Positions 48,388 to 64,000 of a stretch of DNA of 64,000 bases are shown one piece after another (within the stretch, counting starts at the first letter, position 1; each line of letters opens with the position of its first letter). This DNA comes from Aquila chrysaetos chrysaetos (lineage: Eukaryota; Chordata; Aves; Accipitriformes; Accipitridae), in the NCBI RefSeq assembly GCF_900496995.4, contig NW_024470404.1:1-64000 (forward strand). Reading direction: 5' to 3'. A program made the position numbers and the translations under genes. Under the pieces are notes generated by a model. The model ran no database searches and was not told where the DNA came from. It was given only the letters and a program-made list of their open reading frames with translations.

Positions 48388-48440
48388 TGCGCATGCGCGA
48401 TACTCTCCACCTCCCCCGCCCGCCAGGGTGCGCATGCGCA
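48388..48440. promoter_or_regulatory. Two NRF1 sites in the MBLAC1-TAF6 divergent promoter
   Basis: TGCGCATGCGCG at 48388-48399 and the perfect palindrome TGCGCATGCGCA at 48429-48440 stand 41 bases apart in a CpG-rich stretch between the two divergent genes. A GCCAAGATGGCGGC (YY1-like) word lies at 48699. Bidirectional NRF1 promoters are common for housekeeping pairs. Confidence 0.7.
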
Positions 48441-48839
48441 GCGCTCTCCGAGCGCCGCCTCCGCCGACCGCCCCTCCCACCGCTGCGCAGGTCCTGGCAG
48501 GGCGATAGCGAGCTCCTCTCAGTCCCGCCTCCCACCACCGCCACTAGCCCCGATTCATTTTCGTGTCGCAGTTCTATATCGCGACAATCTTATTCGCGTG
48601 GGTGTGGGATGGTTTGAGGACTCCCGGCTTGGCCTCCTCCCTCCGCTCTCTCCTCCCCTCAACCCACCTCGGCCAGGACCTGGCGCTGAGGGGGGGCCGA
48701 GCCAAGATGGCGGCGGCGGGAAACAGGGAGGCGGCGTGAGAGGTGGCCGAGGGGCGGGGGGGGGTGTCCCCATCCCCCCGCGGGGTCCTTCTGTTGGGGT
48801 GTCCCCCCCCCCCACTTGTGGGGTCCTTATAGCGGGTGT

Positions 48840-49250
48840 GGGGGGCTGTCTTGGGGTCCCTACGGCTTCGGGATCCCCCCGGCTTTAGGGTCCCTCCGGC
48901 TTTGGGGTTCCGGGCTTTGGGGTCCCCCAGCTTTGGGCTTCCCCTGTTTTTAGGGTCTCCCCGGTTTTGGGGTCCCCCCGGTTGTGGGGTTTTCCCCGGC
49001 TTTAGGGTCTCCTGGTTTTAGGGTCCCCCAGCTTTGGGGTCCCCCCAGCTTTAGGGTCTCCCCGGTTTTGGGGTCCCCCAGCTTTGGGCTTCCCCTGTTT
49101 TTAGGATCTCCCCGGTTTTGGGGTCCCCCAGCTTTGAGCTTCCCTTGTTTTTAGGGTCTCCGCAGCTTTAGGGTCTCCCTGGTTTTAGGGTCCCCCAGCT
49201 TTGGTGTCCACCCCCCCCCCCCCCCCAGCTTTAGGGTCTCCCCGGTTTTG
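48840..49250 (+). repeat. GGGTCCCCCAGCTTTGGGGTC minisatellite in TAF6 5' region
   Basis: Around twenty units of 17-25 bases, pattern CCCCGGTTTTGGGGTC and CCCCAGCTTTAGGGTC, fill the probable TAF6 5' intron up to the first coding exon. No coding signal. Confidence 0.8.
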
Positions 49251-49263
49251 GGGGAGGAGGAGG

Positions 49264-54792
<5,529 letters not shown>

Positions 54793-55194
54793 CCCCACTG
54801 GGACCCCGCTACTGGGGACGGGGTGTTGGCCTGGGGGTCCCCCAGTGTCCCCGTGTCCCCCCGCAGTGTCCTGGGACCTCTCTATGGGGACACAGAGGTG
54901 ACCTGGGGGGGTCCTCAAAGTGTCCCTGGGGGTCTCCTAGTGTCCCCATGTGACCTAGGGGATCCCCATGTGTCCCTGGGGGGTCCCCCAGTGCCCCCAT
55001 ATCCCCCCACCAGTGTCCCAGGACCCCTCTGGGAGGGGGCGGGGGGGGGCAGGAGTGACCTGGGTGCCCCACGATGTCCCCAGGGGCCCCGGGATCCCCC
55101 CCTGGGGACGGTGACTCCCCCCTGTAAATACCTGTACGTGCGCGCTGTAAATAACCCAATAAACTCCCAGTTCATCCCAGTGCAGCCCCTGTCC

Positions 55195-56160
55195 TTGCAC
55201 GCGCACGGTGTCACACGAGCCCCAGGGCCTCGCACACGCGCCAGGGCTTGCGCGGGAACACGAGCCCCAGACGTCGCACGGGCGTTTGCACAAGTTGCAA
55301 ACTTTGGACGTGCCTTTGCACGAGCTCCAGCATTGCGCGTGCATTTGCACGAGCCTGAGCGTCGCACAGGCGTTTGCACAAGCTGCAAACTTTCAACACG
55401 TGTTTGCACAAACCCCAAATGTTGCACGTGCCTTTGCACGAGCCCCAGCATTGCATGTGCATTTGCACGGCCCTCAGCATCACACACATGTATTTGCACA
55501 AGCTGCAAAATTTCCACGGGCATTTGTACGAGCCCCAAACATTGCACGCGCCTTTGCAGGAGCCCCAGCATTGCACAGGGATTTGCACAAGCTGCAAACT
55601 TTGCACGAGCTCCAAGTATTGCACGTGCATTTGCACGAGCCCCAAACTTTGCACGTGCCTTTGCATGAGCTCCAAGTATTGCACGTGCATTTGCACAGCC
55701 CTCAGCATTGCACACGTATTTGCACAGGCTGCAAACTTCGCACAGGTATTTGCACGAGCCCCAAATGTCACACGGGTGTTTGCACGAGCCCCAAACTTTG
55801 CACGTGCCTTTGCACGAGCCCCAGCGTTGCACAGGTGTTCGCACAAGCTGCAAACTTTGCAGCAACATTTGCACGAGCCCCCAGCACTGCACAAGCGCTT
55901 GCACGAGCCCCAAATGTCGCACACGTGTTTGCACAAGCCCCAAACTTTTCACAGACATTGGCGCGAGCCCCCAGCATTGCACAGGCGTTTGCACGAGCCC
56001 CAAGCTTTGCACGGACATTTGCACGAGCGCCAGATGTTGCGCGTCCATTTGCACAAGCCCCAGCACTGCACAAGGGTTTGCACAAGCCCCGAACGTTGCA
56101 CGTGCCTTTGCACGACCCCCAGACGTTGCACAAGCGTTTGCACAAGCCCCCACCATTACC
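55195..56160 (+). repeat. TTTGCACGAGCCCCAAACNTTGCACGTGC array
   Basis: About 32 units of roughly 30 bases, each with two TTGCACRNG words (for example CCTTTGCACGAGCCCC and AGCATTGCACGTGC), follow directly after the TAF6 polyA site. Some units use AGCTGCAAACTTTGCAC in place of AGCCCCAGCATTGCAC. Because the unit is divisible by three, frames are open on both strands, one minus-strand frame exceeding 600 codons. There is no gene evidence. The palindromic GCACGTGC core contains an E-box (CACGTG) in many units. Confidence 0.9.
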
Positions 56161-56321
56161 CAACCCTCCCCCCCCAGGGGAGGGCAGGGGTCGGGGGCGG
56201 GACCAGCCCCATTAAAACCAGCAGCTCCCAGTTCCCCTCCCTTCCTCCGCTCCCAGTGACCCCCCCCCCCCTCGTTCCCAGTCACCTCCCTCCTTCCCAG
56301 TGACAGCCCCCCCCCCCCGCC

Positions 56322-59300
56322 ATGCCCCTTCACTTCGCCCCCCTCCGGCTCCCCCTTCGCCGCCGGCTCCAGACCGCCGCCGTGCTGCAATGGGTCTGCT
56401 CCTTCCTCGCCCTCGGTGAGCACCGGGGGGGGCACTGGGGGGGCACCGGGCCCCCCCCCAGCCCCCCCCGGGTTCCTTAGGGCAGCCGTCTTCTGGCTCT
56501 CCCCTGGGGGGGGTGGGGGGTGTTTTGGGGTGCCGGTGGGGGAATGGGGAGCCCGGGAAAGGGGGTGCCGGGGGCGTGGGGACCCCGAGGGGGGGTCACC
56601 CTGCCCCCCCGCCCGGCCGCCTGGGTCCCTTAGGGCGGTGGTGCGTGTAATACCCCCCCCCATCGGAGGGGAGTTTTGGGGTGCCGGGGGGGGAATGGGG
56701 AGCCCGGGAAAGGGGGTGTCTGGGGGGCTGGGTAGCCCTAAGGGGGGGGTCACCCTGTCGCCCCCCCTCCCGGCCGCCTGGCCCCCCCCAGCCAGCTGTG
56801 CGCGGTGCTCCCCATCCTGGGGGTTTTGGGGTCCGGAAGGAAACTGGGGACCCCGGGACAGGGGGTGCCTGGGGGGGGGGGGTAGCCCTCAGGGGGGGTG
56901 TCCCCTTGCCCCCCCCACGGGACGCCTGCCCCCCCCAGGCCAGCTGTGCGCGGTGCTGTTCGCCCTGGCCCTGCGCGGACCGCTCTGGCTGCCGGCGCTG
57001 CTCTACGGGCTCTGGCTCTTGGCGGACCGTGACACCCCCCGCCGCGGGGGGCGCCGTTCCGCTTGGGTACGTGGGTGGCCGCTCTGGACTTACTTCCGGG
57101 ATTACTTCCCCATCTCGGTGAGCTAGGGTCTGGGGGCGTGGGGGGGTGGTGTTTGGGTGGGGGGGTGCCCCTGAGGAGGTTTTGGGGGTCCCCTGGGGGG
57201 TGCAAGAGGGTTTGAGGGTCCCTAATAGGGTCCCTGGGGTGATTTTAGAGGGGTGTAAGGGGTTTTGGGGGGGGGTCTTTGAGGGGGCTTGGGGGTCCGA
57301 GAGGGTTTGGGGGTACCTGATAGGGTCCCTGGGGTGATTTCAGGGGTCCTTGAGGTTTTTGGGGGCTCCTTGAGGGGGTTTTGGGGGTCCCAGAGGGTCT
57401 TTGGGGGGGCTTTGAGGGGGCTTGGGGATCCCAGAGGGTTTGAGGATACCTGATAGGGTCCCTGGGGTGATTTTAGAGGGGTTGTGAGGGTGCTTGGGGG
57501 TCTTTGAGGTGTTTTTGGGGGTGTCCTTGAGGGTTTTGGGGGGTCCCAGAGGGTTTGGGGGTACCTGATAGGGTCCCTGGGGTGATTTCAGGGGGGTGTG
57601 AGTGGTTTTGGGGGTCACAGAGGGTTTGGGGGTACCTGATGGGGTCCCTAGGGGGTTTTTAGGGGGCCATGGTGGGGGTTGGAGGTCTCTCAAGGGGTCT
57701 CTGAGGGCTTTTGGGGGTCCCAGAGAGTTTGGGGGAACCTGGCAGGGTCTCTGGGGGGGATTTTAAGGAGGATGAGGGGTTTTGGGGGTCTCTGAGGGTT
57801 TGGGGGGTACCTGATAGGGTTCCTGGGGGGATTTTAGGGGAGTGTGAGGGGCTTTGGGGGTCCTTGAGGGGTTTTGGGGGTCCCTGAAGGGATCCTTGAG
57901 AGGATTTTGGGGCATCTCAGGAGGATTTGGGGGAGTCTCTGAAGGCTTTGGCCTCTTGAAAAGGCTTTGGGGTTCCGTAGAAGAAACTCGAACTGTGTCC
58001 CCCCCAAAATTAGCTGGTGCGAACAACGGAGCTGGACCCCCGCCGTAATTACATCTTCGGTTTCCACCCCCACGGGGTTTTGGCCGCCGGTGCCTTCGCC
58101 AACTTCTGCACCGAAGCGACGGGTTTCGGGGTGCTCTTCCCCGGGCTGCGCCCCCATTTGCTCACCCTCCCCTGTTGGTTTCGTCTACCCCTTTTCCGCG
58201 ACTATATGATGTCCGGAGGTAACTTTGGAGGGGTCTCTTCCTCCCAAAATTGGGGTGCTCCTTAGGGTGCTGAGCCTGGAGGGTCACCCAGCACCCTCAG
58301 TTTTTGGGGGTGCACTCAGCAAATACCCAAGTCCCCCAGGACCCTAAATTTTGGGCGTGCACCCACCAAACCTCTGAGTCCCCCAGCACCCTAAATTTTG
58401 GGGGTGCACGCACCAAATACCCGAGTTCCCCAGCACCCTAAATTTTGAGGGTGCACCCAGCCTGGATATCTGGGTCCCTCAGCATGCTAAATTTTGGGGT
58501 ACGGGGGGGTTCCTCCCGTTGCAGGGTTGGTGTCGTCGGAGAAGTCCAGCCTGGAGTACCTGCTGAGCCGGGAAGGTGGGGGGCAAGTGGCCGTCATCGC
58601 CCTGGGGGGGCCCCCCGAATCTTTGGACGCCCACCCCGGGGCTCTCACCCTTCAGCTGCTGGGGCGGAAGGGGTTCGTCCGCATCGCCTTGGAGCATGGG
58701 TGAGTTGGGGGGTGGTGGATTTGGGGTGCTGGGGGGCATCCCCAAGGGGGAATTTGGGGTGCTGGGGGGGATTTGTGGTCCTGAGGAGGGGCACAGGAGG
58801 GATTTGGGGATCCCCAGGGGGGATTTGGGGTTGTGGGAAGTCCTGGAGGGGGGGATCTGGGGTGCTGGGGGGGTCCCCAAGGGGGAATTTGGGTTGCAGG
58901 GGAGGTGCTTGAGGTCCCTGCCTGTCCCCATGGGGGGGCTTTTGGGGTGCTGGGGATCCCTGTAGTGCTGAGAGGGGGGGGAGCATGGGGTACCTGGGGG
59001 GGGTCCTTATAAGGATTTGGGGTGTCTGGGGGTGGGGTCCCCCAAATCCAAGGAAGGGGGTGTGTGTATTCCCCCCCCAGAAGGGGACACCCCACACGCA
59101 GCAGGACCCGCACCCACTTTAGGGGGGACGGGAGGGAACACCCCACATTCACACCCAGCTCCCTTGGAGTTGGGGGGGTGTCAGGATATGGGGGTGCCCC
59201 CCCACCCAAATACCTCCCTGCCCCCCGCCTCCAGGGCCTCCTTGGTGCCCGTGTTCTCTTTTGGGGAGAACGAGCTGTTTCGACAAATCCCGAATCCCCC

Positions 59301-60155
59301 GGGATCGGGGTTACGGCGGTTCCAGCTCCGGCTCCAACGGATTTTGGGGGTGGCCATCCCCCTTTTTCACGCTCGGGGGGTTTTTCAGTACAACTTCGGG
59401 CTCCTGCCCTTCCGCCGACCCATCCACACTGTCGGTAAGCCCCCAAAACTGGGGGGCGGCACCCCCAAATCTATCCTATAGGGTTCGGAGCGGGGGCTTA
59501 GATATAGGGGTGCTGTTGGGGTGGGCTGACCCCTTAGGCACCCTAGGGTGGTGGAGGGTGATTTGGGGGGGCCCGGATGGGTGGGTTCTCCTGGCGGGGC
59601 ACCCCCAAATTCATGCGGAGGGGGAACCCCAAATCCGTCCCATGGGGTTTAGAGTGTGGGGGGGCTCATATATGGGGGTGCAGTTGGGATGGGAGGTGGG
59701 TGCCTGAACCCCTCAATCCTTCTGGAGTGGGGGGGCTGATCTGGGGGTCACCTGGATGCCTGGGGTGGGGGCTGGGCATGGCAGAATTTGGGGGGGGGGC
59801 CCTTTGCCCCAGTGCCGCCCCCCGCCCCCCCCATTACCCAACCCCAATCCCCTGGGGGGCTGTTGCAAGCAACTGGGATAAAGGCAGAGTTGGGGGGGGG
59901 GGGGTATACCCAGCCGCCTGGGTCTCTGGGGACCCCCTTTAATTTTATTTTGGGGGGGCACCCCGATGCCTGGGTCCCCCCCCTTTCCCAACCCCAACAG
60001 TAGGGTCCCCCCTGGTGCTCCCCCGTACCCCAAATCCTTCGCCCCAGACGGTGGAGCGGTGGCATGGCCTCTACCTGGAGAGACTCGTCGCCCTCTTCGA
60101 GGAGCATAAATTGGGGTACGGGGTCCCCCCCGAGCGACACCTCACCTTTGTCTGA
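56322..60155 (+). CDS. MOGAT2-like monoacylglycerol acyltransferase
   Basis: Six exons (56322-56415, 56939-57117, 58014-58218, 58525-58699, 59235-59434, 60001-60155) total 1008 bases, 335 residues with an intact frame; human MOGAT2 has 334. The enzyme makes diacylglycerol from monoacylglycerol and acyl-CoA in the ER membrane. The N-terminus ([20 protein letters not shown]) and hydrophobic [19 protein letters not shown] match MOGAT2. The catalytic HPHG motif is in [20 protein letters not shown], followed by [29 protein letters not shown], and [20 protein letters not shown]. Gene order beside TAF6 suggests the MOGAT3 region of human 7q22, yet the sequence is closest in my reading to MOGAT2/MOGAT1, so no symbol is assigned. 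AATAAA at 60262-60267 ends the gene. Confidence 0.92.
56460..56960 (+). repeat. Tandem triplication of about 150 bases at MOGAT2-like exon 2 acceptor
   Basis: Three copies of a 145-150-base segment lie in intron 1. Each holds GGGTTTTGGGGTGCCGG-like, GGGAGCCCGGGAAAGGGGGTG-like and GTCACCCTGCCCCCC words. The last boundary repeats CCAGCTGTGCGCGGTGCT at 56791 and 56941. A decoy acceptor plus the first 18 coding bases of exon 2 therefore sits 150 bases upstream of the real one. Confidence 0.8.
57130..57960 (+). repeat. GAGGGTTTGGGGGTACCTGATAGGGTCCC repeat in MOGAT2-like intron 2
   Basis: Six or more units of about 100-130 bases carry GGTACCTGATAGGGTCCCTG, GGTGATTTTAGAGGGGTGTG and TCCTTGAGGGGTTTTGGGGG. 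No coding signal. Confidence 0.75.
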
Positions 60156-60753
60156 GGGGGGGAACCCCCAAATCCCTAGGGGTACCCCTAAATCCTTGGG
60201 GAGCCCCCAGATTCTTGGGGAGCCCCCCCAGACCCTCTGTATTCCCTCCTCAATCCCTTCCAATAAACCAGCTCAGCTGGAGGCGTGGGGTGATTTTTTT
60301 TGGGGGTGCTGGGGAGGATTTGGGGGGGTCACAAAGTTTTGGGGGGCACTGGTGTCTGGGTTTTGGGGTGCTGGGGGGGCATTTGGGTGTGCTGGGGGGG
60401 TCTTAAGGTTTTGGGGCACTTTGGTGTCTGGATTTGGGGAGAATTAGTTGGGTTTTGGGGTGCAGGGGGGTTGGGGCAGGTTTTGGGGTGGGGGTCTCCC
60501 AGCTGGGTGCTCTGGGGGGGCCCTGTGAGGGTTTTGGGGTGCTATGGGGGGGGCCCCCCCCGTTTTATCCCTCCGCCCCCCCCGCCTGGGTTCCTCCTCC
60601 CGCCCCGAGGGCAAAGTGCAGGGCCAGTGCCCAGACGTGGCACCCACGGGAGGTAGATGGGGGGGCGGGGGGTGTCCCCAAAGTTGGGTGGGGGATACCT
60701 GTGACACACCACCGCCCCCCAGTGTCACCCTTTTTTTTTGCCCCCCCCCCGGC

Positions 60754-63639
60754 ATGGGGGGTGCCCTGCGGCGCTGGGTGCAGGCGCTGTGTGTGCTGCA
60801 GTGGATGCTCACCTTCCTCTTCCTCGGTGAGGCCTGGTTGGGGGGGGGGGGGGCAGTTATCCCCCCTGGGGGGGTGGTGTTACCCCTTGGGGGGTAATTG
60901 GGTGCCTGGGGGGGGGTTATACCTTTGGGTGGGGAGTAATTGCTCCCCTGGGGGGGGTTATGGCCTTTTGGGGGGGCAATTACACCTTGGGGGGGAGTGA
61001 TTGCACCCCTGGGGGGGGTAATTGGACCCGGGGGGGGGTTGAAATCCCCCGGGGGGGGTAACTGAAACCATAGAGGGAATTTATGCTCGGGGGGGGGGGG
61101 TAATTGTAGCCTGAGGGAGGGGTATTCCCTTGGGAAGGGGGGTAATTGTACCCTTTGGGGGGGGGTATCCCCATGGGGGGGCAATTACACCCTTGGGGGC
61201 CAGCTTTTGCCCGGGGGGGGTAATTGCACCCCTGAGGGGGTTTATGCCCTGGGAGGGGGGGAAATTACACCCGGGGGGGGGGGGGCAGTGGTACCCATGG
61301 GGGGGGTTAAGTGCACCCCTGAGGGGAGTAATTGCACCCCTGGGAGGGGTTTATGCCCCCGGGGGTGGGCAATTACACCCTGGGGGTGGCAGTTATGCCC
61401 CGGGAGGGGGCAATTACACCCCGGGGGGGGGGTTAATTGCCCCCATAGGGTGGGTTTATGCCCCTTGGGGGGGGTGTAGATGCCCCTTTAGAAGCTGGGT
61501 GCCCCCCTGAGTGGTGGGGGGTGGTGATGGGGGGGTCAGGCCTGGGGTCCCCCCCCCATCGGAGGGGAGCCAGGTGTTCAGGACCCCCCCGTGCCCCCCC
61601 AGGCCCGGTGTCGGTGTTGCTGCTGCTGCTGCTGCTGCAGAGCCGGTTCTGGCTCCTGGCCGTGCTCTATGGGGGGTGGTGGCTCTGGGACTGGGACGGC
61701 CCCGAGAGAGGTGGGGACACGGGGGGGGACACGGGGGGGACCCCGGGGGGGGGGCCATGGGGACACCGGGGAGGGCGGGATATGGGAGAGGTGGGGTCAC
61801 AGGGACACTGTGGGGATGCTCGGGGACATGGGGACATTGTGGGGACACCAGAGAGGGGGGACATGGAGGGGGGGACACACATGGAGACAAGGGGGGGGGA
61901 CCCCAGAGAGGGGGGGGCATGGAGGGGGACTTGGGGACAGCGGAGAGGAGGGGACATCATGGATGGGGACGTGGGGACAGGGACATGGGGACCCCAAATG
62001 TCACCAAAGTGATGAGAAGAGGGGGGGAACGACGACACACCAGGGCCGTGGGACACCCCCCAGGGGTGGGGACATCCAGGATGGGAGACCCCGAGGACAG
62101 GGACCCCCATGTCCCCTCTGCCCCCCCCCCCCCAATGTCATCCTGTGTCCCCAAGGTGCCCGTCACTGTGATTGGGTCCGCAACTGGAAGATTTGGGACC
62201 ATTTCTGTGACTATTTCCCCATCAAGGTATGGGGGGACACACATGTCCCCCCCATGTCCCCCTTTGTCCCCCCATGTCCTCTTGTCCCTGCCGCCCCGCC
62301 ATGTCCCTGTGATCCCGACCCCCCTGTCCCCCCAATGTCCCCACGTCCCCCGTGCCCCCCTTATCCGCCATGTCCCCCCACATCCCCTTGTCCCCCTAAC
62401 CCCCCCATGCCCCCCCCCGAAGTCCCCGTGTCCCCCTAACCCCTCATGTCCCCCCCTTATCCCCCCCAACCCCCCCCCTCCTCTCATCCCCATGTGTCCC
62501 TATCCCCCCATGTCCCCCCCAATGTCCCCATGTCCCTCTAGGGCCCCCCATGTGTCCCCATGTCCCCCCCTTATCCCCCCCATGCCCCCCCATCCCCTTG
62601 TCCCCCTAACCCCCCCCCACGTCCCCCCCAATCTCCCCATGTCCCCTTTGTCTCCCCTTTGCCCCCATCCCCATGTCCTCCTGTCCTCCTGTCGCCCCAT
62701 GTCCCCCCATGTCCCCCCAATGTCCCCCCCCAGGTGATCCGCTCGGCCCCCCTGCCCCCCGGGCGCAGTTACCTCCTGGCCGCCCACCCCCACGGCATCG
62801 CCTGCATCGGGGTCTTCGGAGCCTTCGTCACGGGGGGGCGGGGGGCCGGGGGGACCCCCAGAGCTGGGGGGGGCGCGGATATGGGGGGGCCCTGCCCCGG
62901 GCTGCGCCCCAGCCTGGCCGCCCTGGCCGGGCTCTTCCGCCTCCCCCTGTACCGGGAGTACGCCCTGGCTGCTGGTGAGGGGGGGTCTGGGGGGGCTGTG
63001 GGGTGCTACGGGGGGTATTGGGGTGCTATGGGGGACACTGGGGGGGGCAGGGTGCAGTGCTCCCTGGCTGCTGGCGAGGGGGAGTCTGGGGGTGCAGGGG
63101 CCCTTTTTGGGGTGCAGGGTGTCTCTTTGGGGTATGGTGGGGGTTTGGGGGGCGTCCAGGGACCCTTTTTGGGGTGCAGGGTCTCTTTTTGGAGTATGGT
63201 GGGGGTGTTTGGGGTGCAGTGGGGTCCTTTTTGGGGTGCAGGGTGTCTCTTTGGGGTACGGTGTGTTTTTTTGGTGTCCAGGGGTCCTTTTTGGGGTGCA
63301 GGGTGAGTCTTTGGGGTATGGTGGGGGTTTGGGGGGTCCAGGGGCTCTTTTTGGGGTGCACGGGCCCTTTTTGGGGTGCAGGGTGTCTCTTTGGGGTATG
63401 CTGGGGGTGTTTGGGTGCAGGGGCGTCCGTTTTTGGGGTGCAGCCCCCCCTGACAGCCCCCCCCCCCAGGGCTGTGCCCGGTGAGCCAGCGCTGCCTGGA
63501 CCGGGTGCTGGGGCGGCAGGATCAGGCCCTGGTGATCATGGTGGGGGGGGGCGGCTGAGGCTCTGGAGGGGACCCCGGGGTGTCACCGCGTCACCCTGCG
63601 CCAGCGGAGGGGCTTCGTGCGCCTGGCCCTGCGCCACGG
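60754..63639 (+). CDS. MOGAT3/DGAT2-like acyltransferase, 3' part beyond window
   Basis: Exons 60754-60826, 61603-61710, 62156-62226, 62734-62974 and 63470-63639 are seen; the C-terminal exons lie past 64000. The N-terminus (VQALCVLQWMLTFLFLG, then a leucine-rich VSVLLLLLLLQSRFWLLAVL) spans the membrane. WKIWDHFCDYFPIK leads to the catalytic LLAAHPHGIACIGVFGAF. PGLRPSLAALAGLFRLPLYR and GLCPVSQRCLDRVL resemble MOGAT3 (LRPWLAVLAGLFYLPVYRDY, GLCPVSRQSLDFIL). Between GAFV and CPGLRP there is a glycine-rich stretch of about 20 residues where relatives have an NFSTES-type segment. A run of nine G at 63543-63551, one more than needed, interrupts the frame before the conserved RRGFVRLALRHG. It is a tandem neighbour of the MOGAT2-like gene, 0.6 kb apart. 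Confidence 0.87.
60840..61490 (+). repeat. GGGGGGTAATTGCACCCCTGGGGGG repeat
   Basis: About 20 units of 25-35 bases with GGTAATTGCACCCCTGGGG and GTTTATGCCCCNGGGGG fill intron 1 of the second acyltransferase gene. The TTGCACCC word is distinct from the TTGCACGAG family. Confidence 0.85.
61715..62155 (+). repeat. GGGGACATGGGGACATTGTGGGGACAC repeat
   Basis: Intron 2 of the second acyltransferase gene consists of GGGACATGG, GGGGACACC and related short words. Intron 3 (62230-62730) is the complementary theme, CCATGTCCCCCCTTATCCCC. No exon is seen in either. Confidence 0.6.
62980..63440 (+). repeat. CTTTTTGGGGTGCAGGGTGTCTCTTTGGGGT repeat
   Basis: Seven or so units of about 55-65 bases carry TTTTTGGGGTGCAGGGTGTC and TTTGGGGTATGGTGGGGGT in intron 4 of the second acyltransferase gene. 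The first unit repeats CTCCCTGGCTGCTGGCGAGG, a near copy of the preceding exon end and donor. Confidence 0.8.
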
Positions 63640-63644
63640 GTAAG

Positions 63645-64000
63645 GGGGGCGCTGGGGGGCACTGGGGGGCACTGGGGTGTTAATGGGGTGCTGGGGGGTC
63701 AATGGGGGAATGGGAGGCAATGGGTGGCTGGGGGGCAATGGTGGGAGTGGGGGGTAATGGGGGCTGGGGGGGCAATGGGAATGGGGGGCACTGGGGTCTT
63801 AATGGGGGCTGGGGGGGCAATGGGGAAAATGGGGGGTAATGGGGGGCTGGGGGCCAATAGGGGAATTGGGGGGAATGGGGGACAGTGGGGCTGGGGGGGA
63901 ATGGGGGGGCACTGGGATGCTAATGGGGGGCCGGGATATTAATTGGGGACGGGGGGGGGCAATGGGGCTTTTTGGGGCGCAGTGGAGCTCTGGGAGGGTG
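63645..64000 (+). repeat. GGGGGGCAATGGGGGAATGGGGG repeat to window end
   Basis: The last 350 bases are intron filled with short GGGGCACTGGGG, TTAATGGGGGCTGGGGG and GGCAATGGG units. No exon is seen. Confidence 0.6.

Noticed and set aside
54915-56753. Minus-strand open frame of 612 codons with CKRLCNVWGSCKG-like repeats
   Set aside because: It is the complement of the 30-base TTGCACGAG array, which is divisible by three. The apparent cysteine-rich protein is a translation of the repeat.

Overview
This 64 kb window is vertebrate nuclear DNA, almost certainly from a bird and probably from a small, very GC-rich microchromosome. The reasons are extreme gene density (13 recognisable genes plus relics), introns mostly of 100-1000 bases, GC-rich minisatellites in nearly every intron, long C or G homopolymers, and a gene for vitelline membrane outer layer protein (VMO1). 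All coding calls rest on splice-aware reading of conserved exons and on family knowledge; no database was searched. One assembly gap (100 N) lies in a CAMTA2 intron at 5211-5310.

Layout, left to right: INCA1 (+), CAMTA2 (+), SPAG7 (+), ENO3 (-), PFN1 (+), an RNF167-like gene (-), SLC25A11 (+), a collapsed MINK1 relic (-), PSMB6 (-), a 2.4 kb array of 91-bp repeats directly upstream of PSMB6, an uncertain minus-strand transcription unit, VMO1 (-), a repeat-rich stretch of unknown content, MBLAC1 (-), TAF6 (+), a 1 kb array of TTGCACGAG-type repeats, and two tandem acylglycerol acyltransferase genes of the MOGAT/DGAT2 family (+), the second cut by the window end.

The INCA1 to VMO1 block matches the gene content of human 17p13.2. 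The MBLAC1-TAF6-MOGAT block matches human 7q22.1. The join lies between about 44.5 and 46.8 kb. Several human 17p13.2 genes expected between SLC25A11 and PSMB6 (GP1BA, CHRNE, PLD2 and nearly all of MINK1) are missing.

The genes are unrelated housekeeping or tissue genes: glycolysis (ENO3), actin (PFN1), mitochondrial 2-oxoglutarate transport (SLC25A11), proteasome (PSMB6), TFIID (TAF6), transcription (CAMTA2), cell cycle (INCA1), lipid synthesis (MOGAT), nuclease (MBLAC1) and egg coat (VMO1). ENO3, PFN1, PSMB6, SLC25A11, VMO1, MBLAC1, INCA1 and the first MOGAT gene read through without a break. CAMTA2, SPAG7, TAF6 and the second MOGAT gene are interrupted only at long C or G runs, which looks more like consensus error than gene death.

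The most unusual features are the 91-bp array with three open forward frames beside the PSMB6 start, the MINK1 collapse, an AT-rich island inside INCA1, and a TTGCACGAG repeat that recurs at three separate loci. No tRNA, rRNA, retroviral element or DNA transposon was recognised.
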